From NCBI GenBank assembly GCA_013289685.1, contig JABCZL010000015.1, positions 1 to 64,000 of the forward strand: 64,000 nt of DNA. Reading direction: 5' to 3'. Shown piece by piece: positions 41,373-49,072 of the stretch; within the stretch, counting starts at the first letter, position 1, and the number at the start of each line of letters is the position of its first letter. Source of the DNA: Acidobacteriota bacterium. Lineage in GTDB: Bacteria > Acidobacteriota > Terriglobia > Terriglobales > Acidobacteriaceae. Position numbers and translations under genes: made by a program. The notes below the pieces were generated by a model that had not been told where the DNA came from, ran no database searches, and saw only the letters and a program-made list of their open reading frames with translations.

Positions 41373-43895
41373 GTGCGGCGGAGGTTGGTGACTGCGGTGG
41401 CTGTGGTGCTGGCCGCGACGGCGGCGTGTCCCCGCAGTGCTGCTCAGAATGCCGTCCCTTCGCAAGCTGCGGCTGCCCGCACGCAACCCGCGTCCCCCGC
41501 GTCCCCCGCGTTAGGTGCGCCCGCTTTGACGATTCCGCGGTTGCAGCGGCCTCCGGCTCTGGAAGATTTTCTCGGCATGCAGGCGCAGGGAGAAATCGCG
41601 GGGCAAATGGCGAAGGTCACCGGTTTTACGCAACGCAATCCCCACGATGGAGAAGCTGTTTCCCAGCCCACCGACGCCTACCTGGGCTACGACCAGAAAA
41701 ACCTCTATGTGGTCTTCGTTTGCTTCGACGATCCGCGGAAGGTGCGCGCCCGCATGTCGCGCCGCGAAGACATCTACGACGACGATCAGGTTGAAATCAT
41801 GCTCGACACGTTTCACGACCGCCGGCGGGCCTACGCCTTTCAGACCACGCCGCTGGCCGTACAATGGGACGCCATCTGGACCGAGGCGTCGCGGGCCGAG
41901 GTGAGTGGAAATTTTGACACCTCGTTTGACACGGTGTGGAATTCGCAGGGCAAAGTGACGAGCCAGGGTTTCGTCGTATGGATGGCAATTCCGTTCAAGA
42001 GCCTGCGGTTTCCGTCGACGAAGCAGCAGGAGTGGGGAATCATTCTGTATCGCGGGATCCATCGCCTGAATGAAGATTCCTTCTGGCCGCAAATTTCGCG
42101 AAGGATCCAGGGCCGGCTGGGCCAGGCGGCGACTCTGTACGGCCTGGAAGGAATTTCGCCGGGGCACAGCATTGACCTGATTCCTTACGGCCTGCTGCGC
42201 GGGTTTCGGGCGCTCGACACGCGCGATCCAGCGAATCCCTATTTTCAGCATGCCGAGGTGCAGGGCCAGCCGGGCATCGACGCGAAGTTCGTGATCCATG
42301 ATCATTTCGTCGTCGACATGACCGCGAACCCGGATTTCAGCCAGGTTGAGTCTGAGGATCCGCTAATCACGGTCAACCAGCGCTATGCCGTTTATTTTCC
42401 GGAAAAGCGCCCGTTCTTTCTGGAGAACGAAGATTTTTTCCGCACGCCGATGGACTTGCTGTTTACGCGCAGCATCGCCGATCCTTCGGCGGGAATCCGC
42501 CTGACCGGAAAAGATGGGCCGTACTCGGTCGGCCTGCTCGCGGCCGACGACCGCAGCCCCGGGCTCGCCGTGCCTGATTACAGCCCGTACTCCGGCATCC
42601 GTTCCTATTTCACGATCGCGCGCGTGAGCCGCGACATTTTCCGGCAGTCCAGCGTGGGCGCCATGTATACCGACTGGGAGTGTCCGGCCACGGGCGAATT
42701 CAATCGCATTGGCGGCGTCGACACGCACTTGACACTCAACTCTACCTGGACGCTCGAAGGCCAGGCGGTGGTTACTTCCAGTAACCTGAACTTGAACTGC
42801 GAAGCGAACCTCTACCCGTTCAGTTCCGGCAACGCCGGCCACGGCAGTTACTCCGCCGGTCCGGCCGAGACACTGCAGCTGCAGCGCCAAGGATTGCACT
42901 TCGGATACGAGGGGACTTACAGCGACATCACTCCCGGGTTCGTTACGGTTCCTGGGTTCATCAACCGCGTCGACATTCGCGAAACGAAGCAGGAAGTGCG
43001 TTATCGCTTTCGTCCCAAGAAGGGCTGGATCGTCGCCTGGGGGCCGTCGCTCAATGTGCGCTACGACTTCGACCACACCGGCTTGCGCCTCGACACCGAC
43101 TACGCTCCCTACTTCGTGATTCAAGGACGCGGGCAGACTGTTCTGTTTCTGAGGCCCTACCAGGAAACGCGGGAGCGGCTGCGTCCGCAGGATTTTTGTT
43201 TCTACGGATACATGGTGTACTGCGCCCCGACGAGCCTTGGTAATCAGGACTATCACCAACAGGACTATCATCAGCACACCAGCGGTGCCACGTTCCAGAC
43301 CGGATATTTCAAAATGGCGACGCTCGCGGCGAGTTACTACTGGGGCGATGCGGTGAATTTTGTTGCGTCGCCAGACGTGCCCCCGGCCCCACTCACGCCC
43401 TACAACCAGCCGTTCGTGGCGCGGGAGGACACGGCCGCGGCGTCCTTGATTCTTCGCCCGATGAAGCCGCTGAAGATTGAGAATACTTATCTGTTCGAAC
43501 GGCTGCGTGCGACGGATAGTGCCTACCTGTTTGAGCGGGCGCAATTTCCCGGCGCGGGCCACGGAATTTTCAACGATCACATTCTGCGCAGCAAGTGGAA
43601 CTGGCAGTTCACGCCGCAGCTTTCGATGCGGGTCATCCTGCAATACAACTCGCTGCTGGCTGGGACTCCGGGCGTGGGATCTCCCTATACGTACTTGCCG
43701 ACCCAGAAGCAGTTCAACGCCGACTTCCTCGTGACCTACCTCGTGCATCCCGGTACCGCGATCTACCTCGGCTACAACAGCGACCTGCAGAACCTGGACG
43801 TGGTCCCGGGGGTGGGCGTGTTCCAAACGCCGAGAGGGTACATCAACGACAGCCGCCAGTTTTTCGTGAAGGTCAGCTATTTGTTTCGATTTTGA
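41373..43895 (+). CDS. DUF5916 outer-membrane protein with CBM9-like N-terminus
   Basis: About 840 aa. Signal peptide (RRRLVTAVAVVLAATAACPR), Ala-rich linker, a CBM9-like beta-sandwich (about 70-240: AYLGYDQKNLYVVFVCFDDP, VEIMLDTFHDRRRAYAF), then DUF5916 with GQPGIDAKFVIHDHFVVDMT, PDFSQVESED and YFPEKRPFFLENEDFF. The C-terminus alternates like a beta-barrel and ends FVKVSYLFRF, an outer-membrane insertion signal. The substrate is unknown; carbohydrate is suggested by the CBM9 part. The frame is open to a TTG at 41283; GTG 41373 gives a proper signal peptide. Confidence 0.85.
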   Translation: MRRRLVTAVAVVLAATAACPRSAAQNAVPSQAAAARTQPASPASPALGAPALTIPRLQRPPALEDFLGMQAQGEIAGQMAKVTGFTQRNPHDGEAVSQPTDAYLGYDQKNLYVVFVCFDDPRKVRARMSRREDIYDDDQVEIMLDTFHDRRRAYAFQTTPLAVQWDAIWTEASRAEVSGNFDTSFDTVWNSQGKVTSQGFVVWMAIPFKSLRFPSTKQQEWGIILYRGIHRLNEDSFWPQISRRIQGRLGQAATLYGLEGISPGHSIDLIPYGLLRGFRALDTRDPANPYFQHAEVQGQPGIDAKFVIHDHFVVDMTANPDFSQVESEDPLITVNQRYAVYFPEKRPFFLENEDFFRTPMDLLFTRSIADPSAGIRLTGKDGPYSVGLLAADDRSPGLAVPDYSPYSGIRSYFTIARVSRDIFRQSSVGAMYTDWECPATGEFNRIGGVDTHLTLNSTWTLEGQAVVTSSNLNLNCEANLYPFSSGNAGHGSYSAGPAETLQLQRQGLHFGYEGTYSDITPGFVTVPGFINRVDIRETKQEVRYRFRPKKGWIVAWGPSLNVRYDFDHTGLRLDTDYAPYFVIQGRGQTVLFLRPYQETRERLRPQDFCFYGYMVYCAPTSLGNQDYHQQDYHQHTSGATFQTGYFKMATLAASYYWGDAVNFVASPDVPPAPLTPYNQPFVAREDTAAASLILRPMKPLKIENTYLFERLRATDSAYLFERAQFPGAGHGIFNDHILRSKWNWQFTPQLSMRVILQYNSLLAGTPGVGSPYTYLPTQKQFNADFLVTYLVHPGTAIYLGYNSDLQNLDVVPGVGVFQTPRGYINDSRQFFVKVSYLFRF

Positions 43896-43905
43896 AGGAA
43901 GTTGT

Positions 43906-43985
43906 CAGCTTTCAGCTGTCAGCCCGGAAACATCTGATTCGGTTGTCTTTGCTGATAGCTGACAGTCTGATGGCTGAGAGCTGCG
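43906..43985. repeat. Rep-H: TCAGCTTTCAGCTGTCAGC and reverse copies
   Basis: Degenerate GTCAGCTTTCAGC units at 43907 and GCTGATAGCTGACAG at 43952 face each other across about 30 bp; GATGGCTGAGAGCTG follows. They lie between the DUF5916 gene and rpmE. Confidence 0.82.
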
Positions 43986-44063
43986 CAGCATTGCCGAATC
44001 CTGTGGATATCCGGTAGAATCTAATGATTCGAATCGAGTTTAGGAAGTAGGGGTAAGCCTATT

Positions 44064-44282
44064 ATGAAAGCAGCTATTCATCCGGCGTATAACGAAGTGC
44101 GCGTGCATTGCGCGTGCGGCAATACATTTATGACGCGCTCGACCCATAAGGGCGACATCGGCGTAGAAATTTGCTCGGCGTGCCATCCGTTCTTTACCGG
44201 CAAGCAGAAGCTGATGGACACCGCCGGCCGCGTGGAGCGCTTCCGGCGTAAGTACGCGAAGGCAGAGCCGGCGAAGAAGTAA
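44064..44282 (+). CDS. rpmE: 50S ribosomal protein L31 (zinc-binding form)
   Basis: A 72-aa L31 of the C+ type. VHCACGNTF and [10 protein letters not shown] supply the zinc ligands, and [20 protein letters not shown] then [10 protein letters not shown] is the conserved end. Ribosome site GAAGTAGGGG upstream of ATG 44064. A terminator follows at 44332. Confidence 0.97.
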   Translation: MKAAIHPAYNEVRVHCACGNTFMTRSTHKGDIGVEICSACHPFFTGKQKLMDTAGRVERFRRKYAKAEPAKK

Positions 44283-44287
44283 CTTTT

Positions 44288-44321
44288 CGCCACGGATTTA
44301 CACGGATTCGCACGGATAGAT
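44288..44321. repeat. Rep-F: CACGGAT units
   Basis: CCACGGATTTACACGGAT followed by TCGCACGGAT, directly after rpmE. Confidence 0.85.
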
Positions 44322-44331
44322 CGGAAAATTG

Positions 44332-44360
44332 AGCCCTCGCTGCGGCGGGGGCTTTGTTTT
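44332..44360 (+). terminator. Rho-independent terminator of rpmE
   Basis: A 9-bp stem (AGCCCTCGC against GCGGGGGCT, one G-T pair) with loop TGCG, followed by TTGTTTT. Confidence 0.85.
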
Positions 44361-44383
44361 GCGCCCGCAGGTAGAATAGGCAA

Positions 44384-45715
44384 GTGAAGAAGTTCTGGGA
44401 CAACTCGTGTGGGGTCGACGCATGTGGCGCGGGCGCCCCTTCGGCAAGCTCAGGGCGGGCTCCCGCCCGCGAACTGCCGGTAACCGAGCCGAGGTCCCTG
44501 AAGCCCGTCCCCGCAAGCCTGACGATCGGCGGCGTCACCATTTCTCCCGCGACCGTGCTCGCGCCTATGGCCGGTGTTACGGACACGGTGTTCCGGCGAT
44601 TCATCCGCAACCTCGGAGGATGTGGGCTGATTATGACCGAGTTCACCTCGGCGGACGGCGTGCTTCGCAAGAAGGATCAGAAGGCCAAGCGTTATCTGCA
44701 TTTCTATGAAGACGAGCACCCGATTTCGGCGCAGCTTTTTGGAAGCGATCCGTGGGTAATGGCCGAGGCCGCGCGCATGGTTGAGGGACTGGGCTTCGAC
44801 CTGGTCGACCTCAACCTGGGATGCCCCGCGAAAAAGGTCGTCAAGTGCAACGGAGGCTCGGGCCTGCTGCGCGATCTGCCGGCGATCGGGAAGATTTTCG
44901 AGGCGGTGCGCGGCGCCGTGAAGATTCCCTTCACCGTGAAATTCCGCGCGGGATGGAACGACGAAGAAATCGTCTGCGTGGAACTGGCCCGCATGGCGGA
45001 GTCCTGCGGGCTGGCAGCGGTTGCGCTGCACGCCCGCACCCGCGAGATGGGCTACAGCGGGAATGCCCGCTGGGAGTGGATCGCCGCCATCAAAGATGCG
45101 GTGAAGATTCCCGTGATCGGCAACGGCGACATTCGCAGCCCCGAAGACGCGTGCGCCATGGTCGCGCAGACCGGATGCGACGCGGTGATGATCGGGCGCA
45201 CTGCGCCGTCGAACCCGTGGATTTTCCGGCAGATTGAACAGTACTGCGCGGCGTTGAGAGACGCCGGGGAGAATCTGAATGGGGAAGGGCATGACTTCAG
45301 TCGTGCCGTAAACGCGGAACCGGCTTTAGCCGCTGGGGGCCGCTTCTCTGTTCGCAACGGCGCACCCTCAGGGGCTAAAGCCCTGGACTTTCTAGCGCCC
45401 AGCGGCATGGCTGAAGCCATGCCCTTCCCATCCTTGCCTGCGTCGACAGTCGCATTTCGAAAAAGGCTCTATGAGGAGCCCACCGAGGGCGACCGCTACC
45501 AGATGATTCGCACCTATTTCCAGATGCTGATCGAGGAAGAGCTCCCCGATGCCGTCGGCAAAATGAAGCAGTTCGCGTCGTGGTTCACGCACGGAGTCCC
45601 GGGCGGCGCAGGACTGCGCAAGGCCATCTACGAATCCAAGAGCGCGCCGGAAATACTGATACGTGTCGAAGACTTCTTCGAGCGTCGGCTGGTTATTGGT
45701 GCTATAACTCTCTAG
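44384..45715 (+). CDS. dusB: tRNA-dihydrouridine synthase (DusB-like) with repeat insertions
   Basis: An FMN enzyme that reduces uridines in the tRNA D-loop. TIM-barrel motifs: LAPMAGVTDTVFRRFIR, MTEFTSADG, DLNLGCPAKKVVKCNGGSGL with the catalytic Cys, then ALHARTREMGYSGNARW, IGNGDIRSPEDA and VMIGRTAPSNPWIF. At 443 aa it is about 90 residues longer than usual. The N-terminal 45 residues (DACGAGAPSASSGRAPAREL) read Rep-E-like sequence, and some 60 residues (about 45276-45465) between the barrel and EEPTEGDRYQMIRTYFQM read a composite Rep-D cluster. The start is GTG 44384. Confidence 0.92.
   Translation: MKKFWDNSCGVDACGAGAPSASSGRAPARELPVTEPRSLKPVPASLTIGGVTISPATVLAPMAGVTDTVFRRFIRNLGGCGLIMTEFTSADGVLRKKDQKAKRYLHFYEDEHPISAQLFGSDPWVMAEAARMVEGLGFDLVDLNLGCPAKKVVKCNGGSGLLRDLPAIGKIFEAVRGAVKIPFTVKFRAGWNDEEIVCVELARMAESCGLAAVALHARTREMGYSGNARWEWIAAIKDAVKIPVIGNGDIRSPEDACAMVAQTGCDAVMIGRTAPSNPWIFRQIEQYCAALRDAGENLNGEGHDFSRAVNAEPALAAGGRFSVRNGAPSGAKALDFLAPSGMAEAMPFPSLPASTVAFRKRLYEEPTEGDRYQMIRTYFQMLIEEELPDAVGKMKQFASWFTHGVPGGAGLRKAIYESKSAPEILIRVEDFFERRLVIGAITL
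44418..44475. repeat. Rep-E-like sequence inside dusB
   Basis: GCATGTGGCGCGGGCGCCCC followed by CAGGGCGGGCTCCCGCCCGC. It is related to the GTGTGGCGCGGGCACTCCCG repeat of parB and encodes the N-terminal extension. Confidence 0.6.
45283..45435. repeat. Composite Rep-D cluster inside dusB
   Basis: Three inverted repeats in a row: GGCATGACTTCAGTCGTGCC (45288), CAGGGGCTAAAGCCCTG (45369) and GGCATGGCTGAAGCCATGCC (45404, followed by CTTCCC). All are read through in frame without a stop codon. Confidence 0.88.
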
Positions 45716-45745
45716 CGTAGGATTGGCGTAGTGGGTGGACCTGCT

Positions 45746-46117
45746 ATGAAGTTGGTCGAGCGAGAATACAACTTTCTGGAGCTCGTTAACTGCGGCCTCA
45801 TAGTCGTTGGCTTCTGGGCAGCAGGTAAGGTCCATCATGTTTGGCTGTTAAGTGCCTTCATGTTCATTGTCTTCCTCCTTTGCAACTACAGGGTTGTTTC
45901 TCGCGATGACGCCAGTGCCAATCCACTTGCCGCCAAGGCGCGCAAGCGGCTTTATCACTCGGTGTCGTTCTGGTGGCTCGTCGTGCTGGGTGCCTATTTT
46001 GTCTACGTGTTCGTGAACACAGGCTGGGTTTTCTGGTTTCTGCTGCTCTCCGGCGTACTCGGGGGCGGTATTGCTGCGTTGCTGCGGCGAAACCGTGGGT
46101 CCTCAACAACCGCCTAG
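45746..46117 (+). CDS. Small membrane protein, 123 aa
   Basis: MKLVEREYNFLELVNCGLIV is followed by about four hydrophobic helices (VVGFWAAGKV, WLLSAFMFIVFLLCNYRVV, SFWWLVVLGAYFVYVFVN, WVFWFLLLSGVLGGGIAALL) and a basic end. No family is recognised. It starts 30 bp after dusB. GTG 45731 is an alternative start, but GGTGGA before ATG 45746 fits better. It is convergent with the next gene with only 17 bp between the ends. Confidence 0.75.
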   Translation: MKLVEREYNFLELVNCGLIVVGFWAAGKVHHVWLLSAFMFIVFLLCNYRVVSRDDASANPLAAKARKRLYHSVSFWWLVVLGAYFVYVFVNTGWVFWFLLLSGVLGGGIAALLRRNRGSSTTA

Positions 46118-46134
46118 ACGTCAGCGAGAAGAGC

Positions 46135-46605
46135 TTAGGACTTATCCTTCGAGCCGCCCGGTGGCGCGGCAACTTTCTTAACCTCCACCGGTCCGCCGTC
46201 GTCTCCCGCGGTCCACGTGCCGACTAACCTGTCGTCGGTAAGGCGCATGGAAATGGTGCCGGGGCCGCCGGCGTCGAACTCGATGGTGACGTTTTCTCCC
46301 TGATGGGAACCGCCGGTGATGGGAAAATCCCCGTGCGAGGAGTTGATGGTGCCAGAGAGCGCGCCTTCCTTTTCGGTGAGATCGAAGGCGACGGTGATGA
46401 CTTCGTCCGCTTTGTTCTTGGCCGTGCCTTCGTAGCGGCCCGTCAACGCGGTCTTGGCGGGCGCGCTCTTGTCTTTTTCTTTATCTTTATCCTTGTCCTG
46501 CTGGGCTTGTGCCGCGCAACCCAGAGCCAGCATCAGGCAGACGAGGAACCACCGTTCCGCCGCGAATAAGGCCTTAGCAATTTTTTTCTGGGACATTCGA
46601 TTCAT
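46135..46605 (-). CDS. Exported beta-rich hypothetical protein, 156 aa
   Basis: A signal peptide (RWFLVCLMLALGCAAQAQ) is followed by a Lys/Asp-rich linker (DKDKDKEKDKSAP) and a small beta-barrel-like domain: TGRYEGTAKNKADEVITVAF, LTEKEGALSGTINSSHGDFP, DRLVGTWTAGDDGG. The pattern resembles lipocalin-like acidobacterial proteins of unknown function. Its ATG overlaps the TGA of the MBL gene upstream (ATGA), so they are translationally coupled. Confidence 0.78.
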   Translation of the reverse strand: MNRMSQKKIAKALFAAERWFLVCLMLALGCAAQAQQDKDKDKEKDKSAPAKTALTGRYEGTAKNKADEVITVAFDLTEKEGALSGTINSSHGDFPITGGSHQGENVTIEFDAGGPGTISMRLTDDRLVGTWTAGDDGGPVEVKKVAAPPGGSKDKS

Positions 46606-47543
46606 ACTCCCTTCGCCACCATTTTTCCCGACTCATCCTTCTCTATGTACGCCCACGGCGTCTTTGGATCGTGGGTGAAGACCGTCACCCACTTCTGCGG
46701 GATCGCCTGAGCATAATACCGCTTCTTGCTCTCGATCGTCTGTAGCGGATACAGGTCGAAGCCCATGCCCCAGGTGATGTCGATGTGGGCGGTCGTGGGA
46801 ATCAGGTCGGAGATGTAGCAGGCGATCGTGCCCTCAGGGACTAAAGGCCGCCCGTTTTTCTCGCTTGTCGGCACGGCTGAAGCCGTGCCCTTCCCGGTTG
46901 TGCCGCCGCCGGGGTGTCCGTTGACGATCACCGCTTGCATGTGCGCGGTGTGTCCGGGAAAGGTCTGCACCGAAATACCCGGAACAATTTCTTCTTCCCC
47001 ATTGCCCTTCAGCAGGGTCATCTGCCCGCTCTCGACCAACGGATCGTAGTTCTCCGAGATGAAGCTGATGGAATCGCGTTCGCTGGGATGGCGCGCGTAC
47101 TGCCACTCGCCTTCGGGGGCGTAGTATTTGGCGCGCGGAAACGTGGGAACGATTTTTCCATGTGTATCGCGCAGCGTGTTCCATCCGCAGTGGTCGAAGT
47201 GCAGATGCGTGTTGATGACGATATCGACGTCCTCGGGCGCAATGCCGCCTGCCGCGAGATTGTCGAGCAGCTGCGCCGGCTGGCCGTAGAACTTGATCAT
47301 GCGATCGGAGAGTTTGTTGCCCATGCCGGTCTCGACCAGCACGATCTGCTTGCCGGTGCGCAGATTCTCCGTGCGAATAAGCAGCGAGTTCAGTCCGGTG
47401 GTGACGTAATTCTTATCGTCGGCTGCGACCTTGCGCGACCACATCACTTTCGGCACGACGCCGAAAAACGCGCCGCCGTCGAGCGGATAAGTGCCGTCAG
47501 AAAAAACGCTGAGTTCGAAGTCGCCGAGCGTGAGCCGGTGCAT
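46602..47543 (-). CDS. MBL-fold metallo-hydrolase with repeat insertion
   Basis: A 313-aa metallo-beta-lactamase-fold enzyme, like quorum-quenching or glyoxalase-type hydrolases. Motifs: VLVETGMGNKL, VINTHLHFDHCGWNT (HxHxDH), FPGHTAHMQAVIV (His) and CYISDLIPTTAHIDITWGMG (Asp and His). Cytoplasmic. About 30 residues after VIVNGHP (GGGTTGKGTASAVPTSEKNG and so on) come from a Rep-D copy in a surface loop. ATG 47543 (MHRLTLGDFELSVFSDG) is the natural start; the open frame to 47699 reads Rep-A and Rep-C pieces. It is coupled to the downstream exported protein. Confidence 0.88.
   Translation of the reverse strand: MHRLTLGDFELSVFSDGTYPLDGGAFFGVVPKVMWSRKVAADDKNYVTTGLNSLLIRTENLRTGKQIVLVETGMGNKLSDRMIKFYGQPAQLLDNLAAGGIAPEDVDIVINTHLHFDHCGWNTLRDTHGKIVPTFPRAKYYAPEGEWQYARHPSERDSISFISENYDPLVESGQMTLLKGNGEEEIVPGISVQTFPGHTAHMQAVIVNGHPGGGTTGKGTASAVPTSEKNGRPLVPEGTIACYISDLIPTTAHIDITWGMGFDLYPLQTIESKKRYYAQAIPQKWVTVFTHDPKTPWAYIEKDESGKMVAKGV
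46828..46905. repeat. Rep-D copy inside the MBL gene
   Basis: CAGGGACTAAAGGCCGCCCG and later GGCACGGCTGAAGCCGTGCC followed by CTTCCC. The second palindrome has 9-bp arms. It is read in frame. Confidence 0.85.
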
Positions 47544-47612
47544 AGAGCTAGTGTGCCACAGGGCTGTCCCACTTCTCGCGAGGGGGCTGCATTCAGGTTG
47601 CGAGGACCCAGT

Positions 47613-47658
47613 TGCATAGGTCCTTCGGCCCGCAAAAGACGCGGGCCTCAGGATGACA
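47613..47658. repeat. Rep-A (reverse orientation)
   Basis: TGCATAGGTCCTTCGG, a small stem GCCCGC/GCGGGC, then CTCAGGATGACA. It lies in the 221-bp divergent gap. Confidence 0.82.
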
Positions 47659-47764
47659 GGGCGCCATGGGTGAGTTGGCGGCCCTGAACCTTCCCGCATT
47701 CTTGGCGCATCTAATGTTTATCAGTTCATTACTACCAGAAGATAATTGCTAACGGAGAAATGCC

Positions 47765-48463
47765 ATGATTCAGATTCGTGCGGGCCAGGAGCGTGGAGGC
47801 GGAAACCACGGCTGGCTCAAAACTCATCACACTTTCAGCTTCGGTGATTATTGGGATCCGAAGTGGATGGGATTCCGCTCGCTGCGCGTCATCAACGAAG
47901 ACTGGGTCGCGCCTAACACCGGCTTCCCCACGCACCCGCATCGCGACATGGAAATTATCACCTACGTTCTCGAAGGCAAGCTGGAGCACAAAGACAGCCT
48001 GGGAACCGGTTCGGTGATTCTGCCTGGCGATGGGCAGCGGATGACCGCGGGCAGCGGCATTCGCCACAGCGAGTTTAATCCGTCGACGACCGACGCGGTG
48101 CATCTGCTGCAGATCTGGATTCAGCCGGAGAAGGCAGCGCTGCCGCCGAGCTACGAGCAGAAGTCGTTTCCCGAGGTGGAGAAGAATGGGAAGTTGCGGC
48201 TGATCGCGTCGCGCGAGGCGAGCGAGGGATCGGTGAAGATCAATCAGGACGCGAAGCTCTACGTCTCGCTGCTCAAGTCCGGTGAAGAAGTCGGGCACGA
48301 GTTCGCCGCTGGACGCCATGGCTGGCTGCAGGTAGCTCGTGGCGCAGTCGAGGTGAACGGAAAGGCGCTCGCGCAAGGCGACGGAGCGGCGATCAGCGAC
48401 GAGAAGAACGTCAGCATCAAAGGCACTGACGACGCGGAAGTGCTGCTCTTCGATCTGGCATAA
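47765..48463 (+). CDS. Pirin family protein (bicupin, quercetinase-like)
   Basis: A 232-aa bicupin, close to YhhW. Metal ligands are in the N-terminal cupin: PTHPHRDMEIITYVLEGKLE (two His), then AGSGIRHSEFNP (His, Glu). The second cupin (HEFAAGRHGWLQVARGAVEV) is degenerate. YhhW-type pirins oxidise quercetin in vitro; the physiological substrate is unknown. Ribosome site CGGAGA upstream of ATG 47765. Confidence 0.92.
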   Translation: MIQIRAGQERGGGNHGWLKTHHTFSFGDYWDPKWMGFRSLRVINEDWVAPNTGFPTHPHRDMEIITYVLEGKLEHKDSLGTGSVILPGDGQRMTAGSGIRHSEFNPSTTDAVHLLQIWIQPEKAALPPSYEQKSFPEVEKNGKLRLIASREASEGSVKINQDAKLYVSLLKSGEEVGHEFAAGRHGWLQVARGAVEVNGKALAQGDGAAISDEKNVSIKGTDDAEVLLFDLA

Positions 48464-48472
48464 ATCAACCTC

Positions 48473-48545
48473 TTGGCCACGGATTTGCACGGATCAACAC
48501 GGATAATTCTCAAGCAGGGTTATCCGTGGAAATCCGCGAGATCCA
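48473..48545. repeat. Rep-F inverted pair, left of the 138-aa gene
   Basis: GGCCACGGATTTGCACGGAT and, facing it, TTATCCGTGGAAATCCGCG. The two halves are imperfect reverse complements. Confidence 0.85.
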
Positions 48546-48571
48546 TGGCTTGGTTTTGCTAGTCTCTTCCC

Positions 48572-48988
48572 ATGCAGCGGCCCGCTGGCGTTACTGTCAT
48601 TTCCGCGCTCTTCTTCTTGGCCGCGATTTATCTTTGGATCATCGCGCTCGTGAAGTTGCTCGCGCCGGAGGCGATTTCGCTCATGAGCGGAGCGCAGTTC
48701 ATGTATGGACTGGAATTGGCCGGACCTTACATGGCTCTGCTGGTCGGAGCCGCCTACGCGCTCGTCGCATGGGGATTGTTCCGTCTGCACAACTGGGCGC
48801 GCTGGGCCGCGATGGTGGTCATGGTGCTCGGAGTGGCAGCGCTGGTGCCGACGATCTCAATGGCCGACATCGGCGGTCCCATTTTATGGTACGGATTGCA
48901 GATCGCATTGCGCGTCGCGGTTGGCTGGTATCTGGCGCAGGCGCCCGCAGTCGTGGAAGCGTTCGCCGCCAAAGGCCAAGAACGCTAG
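48572..48988 (+). CDS. Small four-helix membrane protein
   Basis: A 138-aa protein: GVTVISALFFLAAIYLWIIA, GPYMALLVGAAYALVAWGLF, WARWAAMVVMVLGVAALVPT and WYGLQIALRVAVGWYLAQAP. The loop RLHNWARW between helices two and three is a motif of several uncharacterised membrane families (DUF2127/DUF4149-like); assignment is uncertain. It is bracketed on both sides by inverted Rep-F pairs. Confidence 0.78.
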   Translation: MQRPAGVTVISALFFLAAIYLWIIALVKLLAPEAISLMSGAQFMYGLELAGPYMALLVGAAYALVAWGLFRLHNWARWAAMVVMVLGVAALVPTISMADIGGPILWYGLQIALRVAVGWYLAQAPAVVEAFAAKGQER

Positions 48989-49071
48989 CCACGGATCTGC
49001 ACGGATTCCCACGGATCAATTTTTAGGTTCTTGGTCTATCCGTGGAAATCCGCGTGATCCGTGGCTAAGGT
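48986..49071. repeat. Rep-F inverted pair, right of the 138-aa gene
   Basis: GCCACGGATCTGCACGGAT and, facing it, CTATCCGTGGAAATCCGCG then TGATCCGTGGCT. It mirrors the pair at 48473-48545. Confidence 0.87.
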
Positions 49072-49072
49072 T

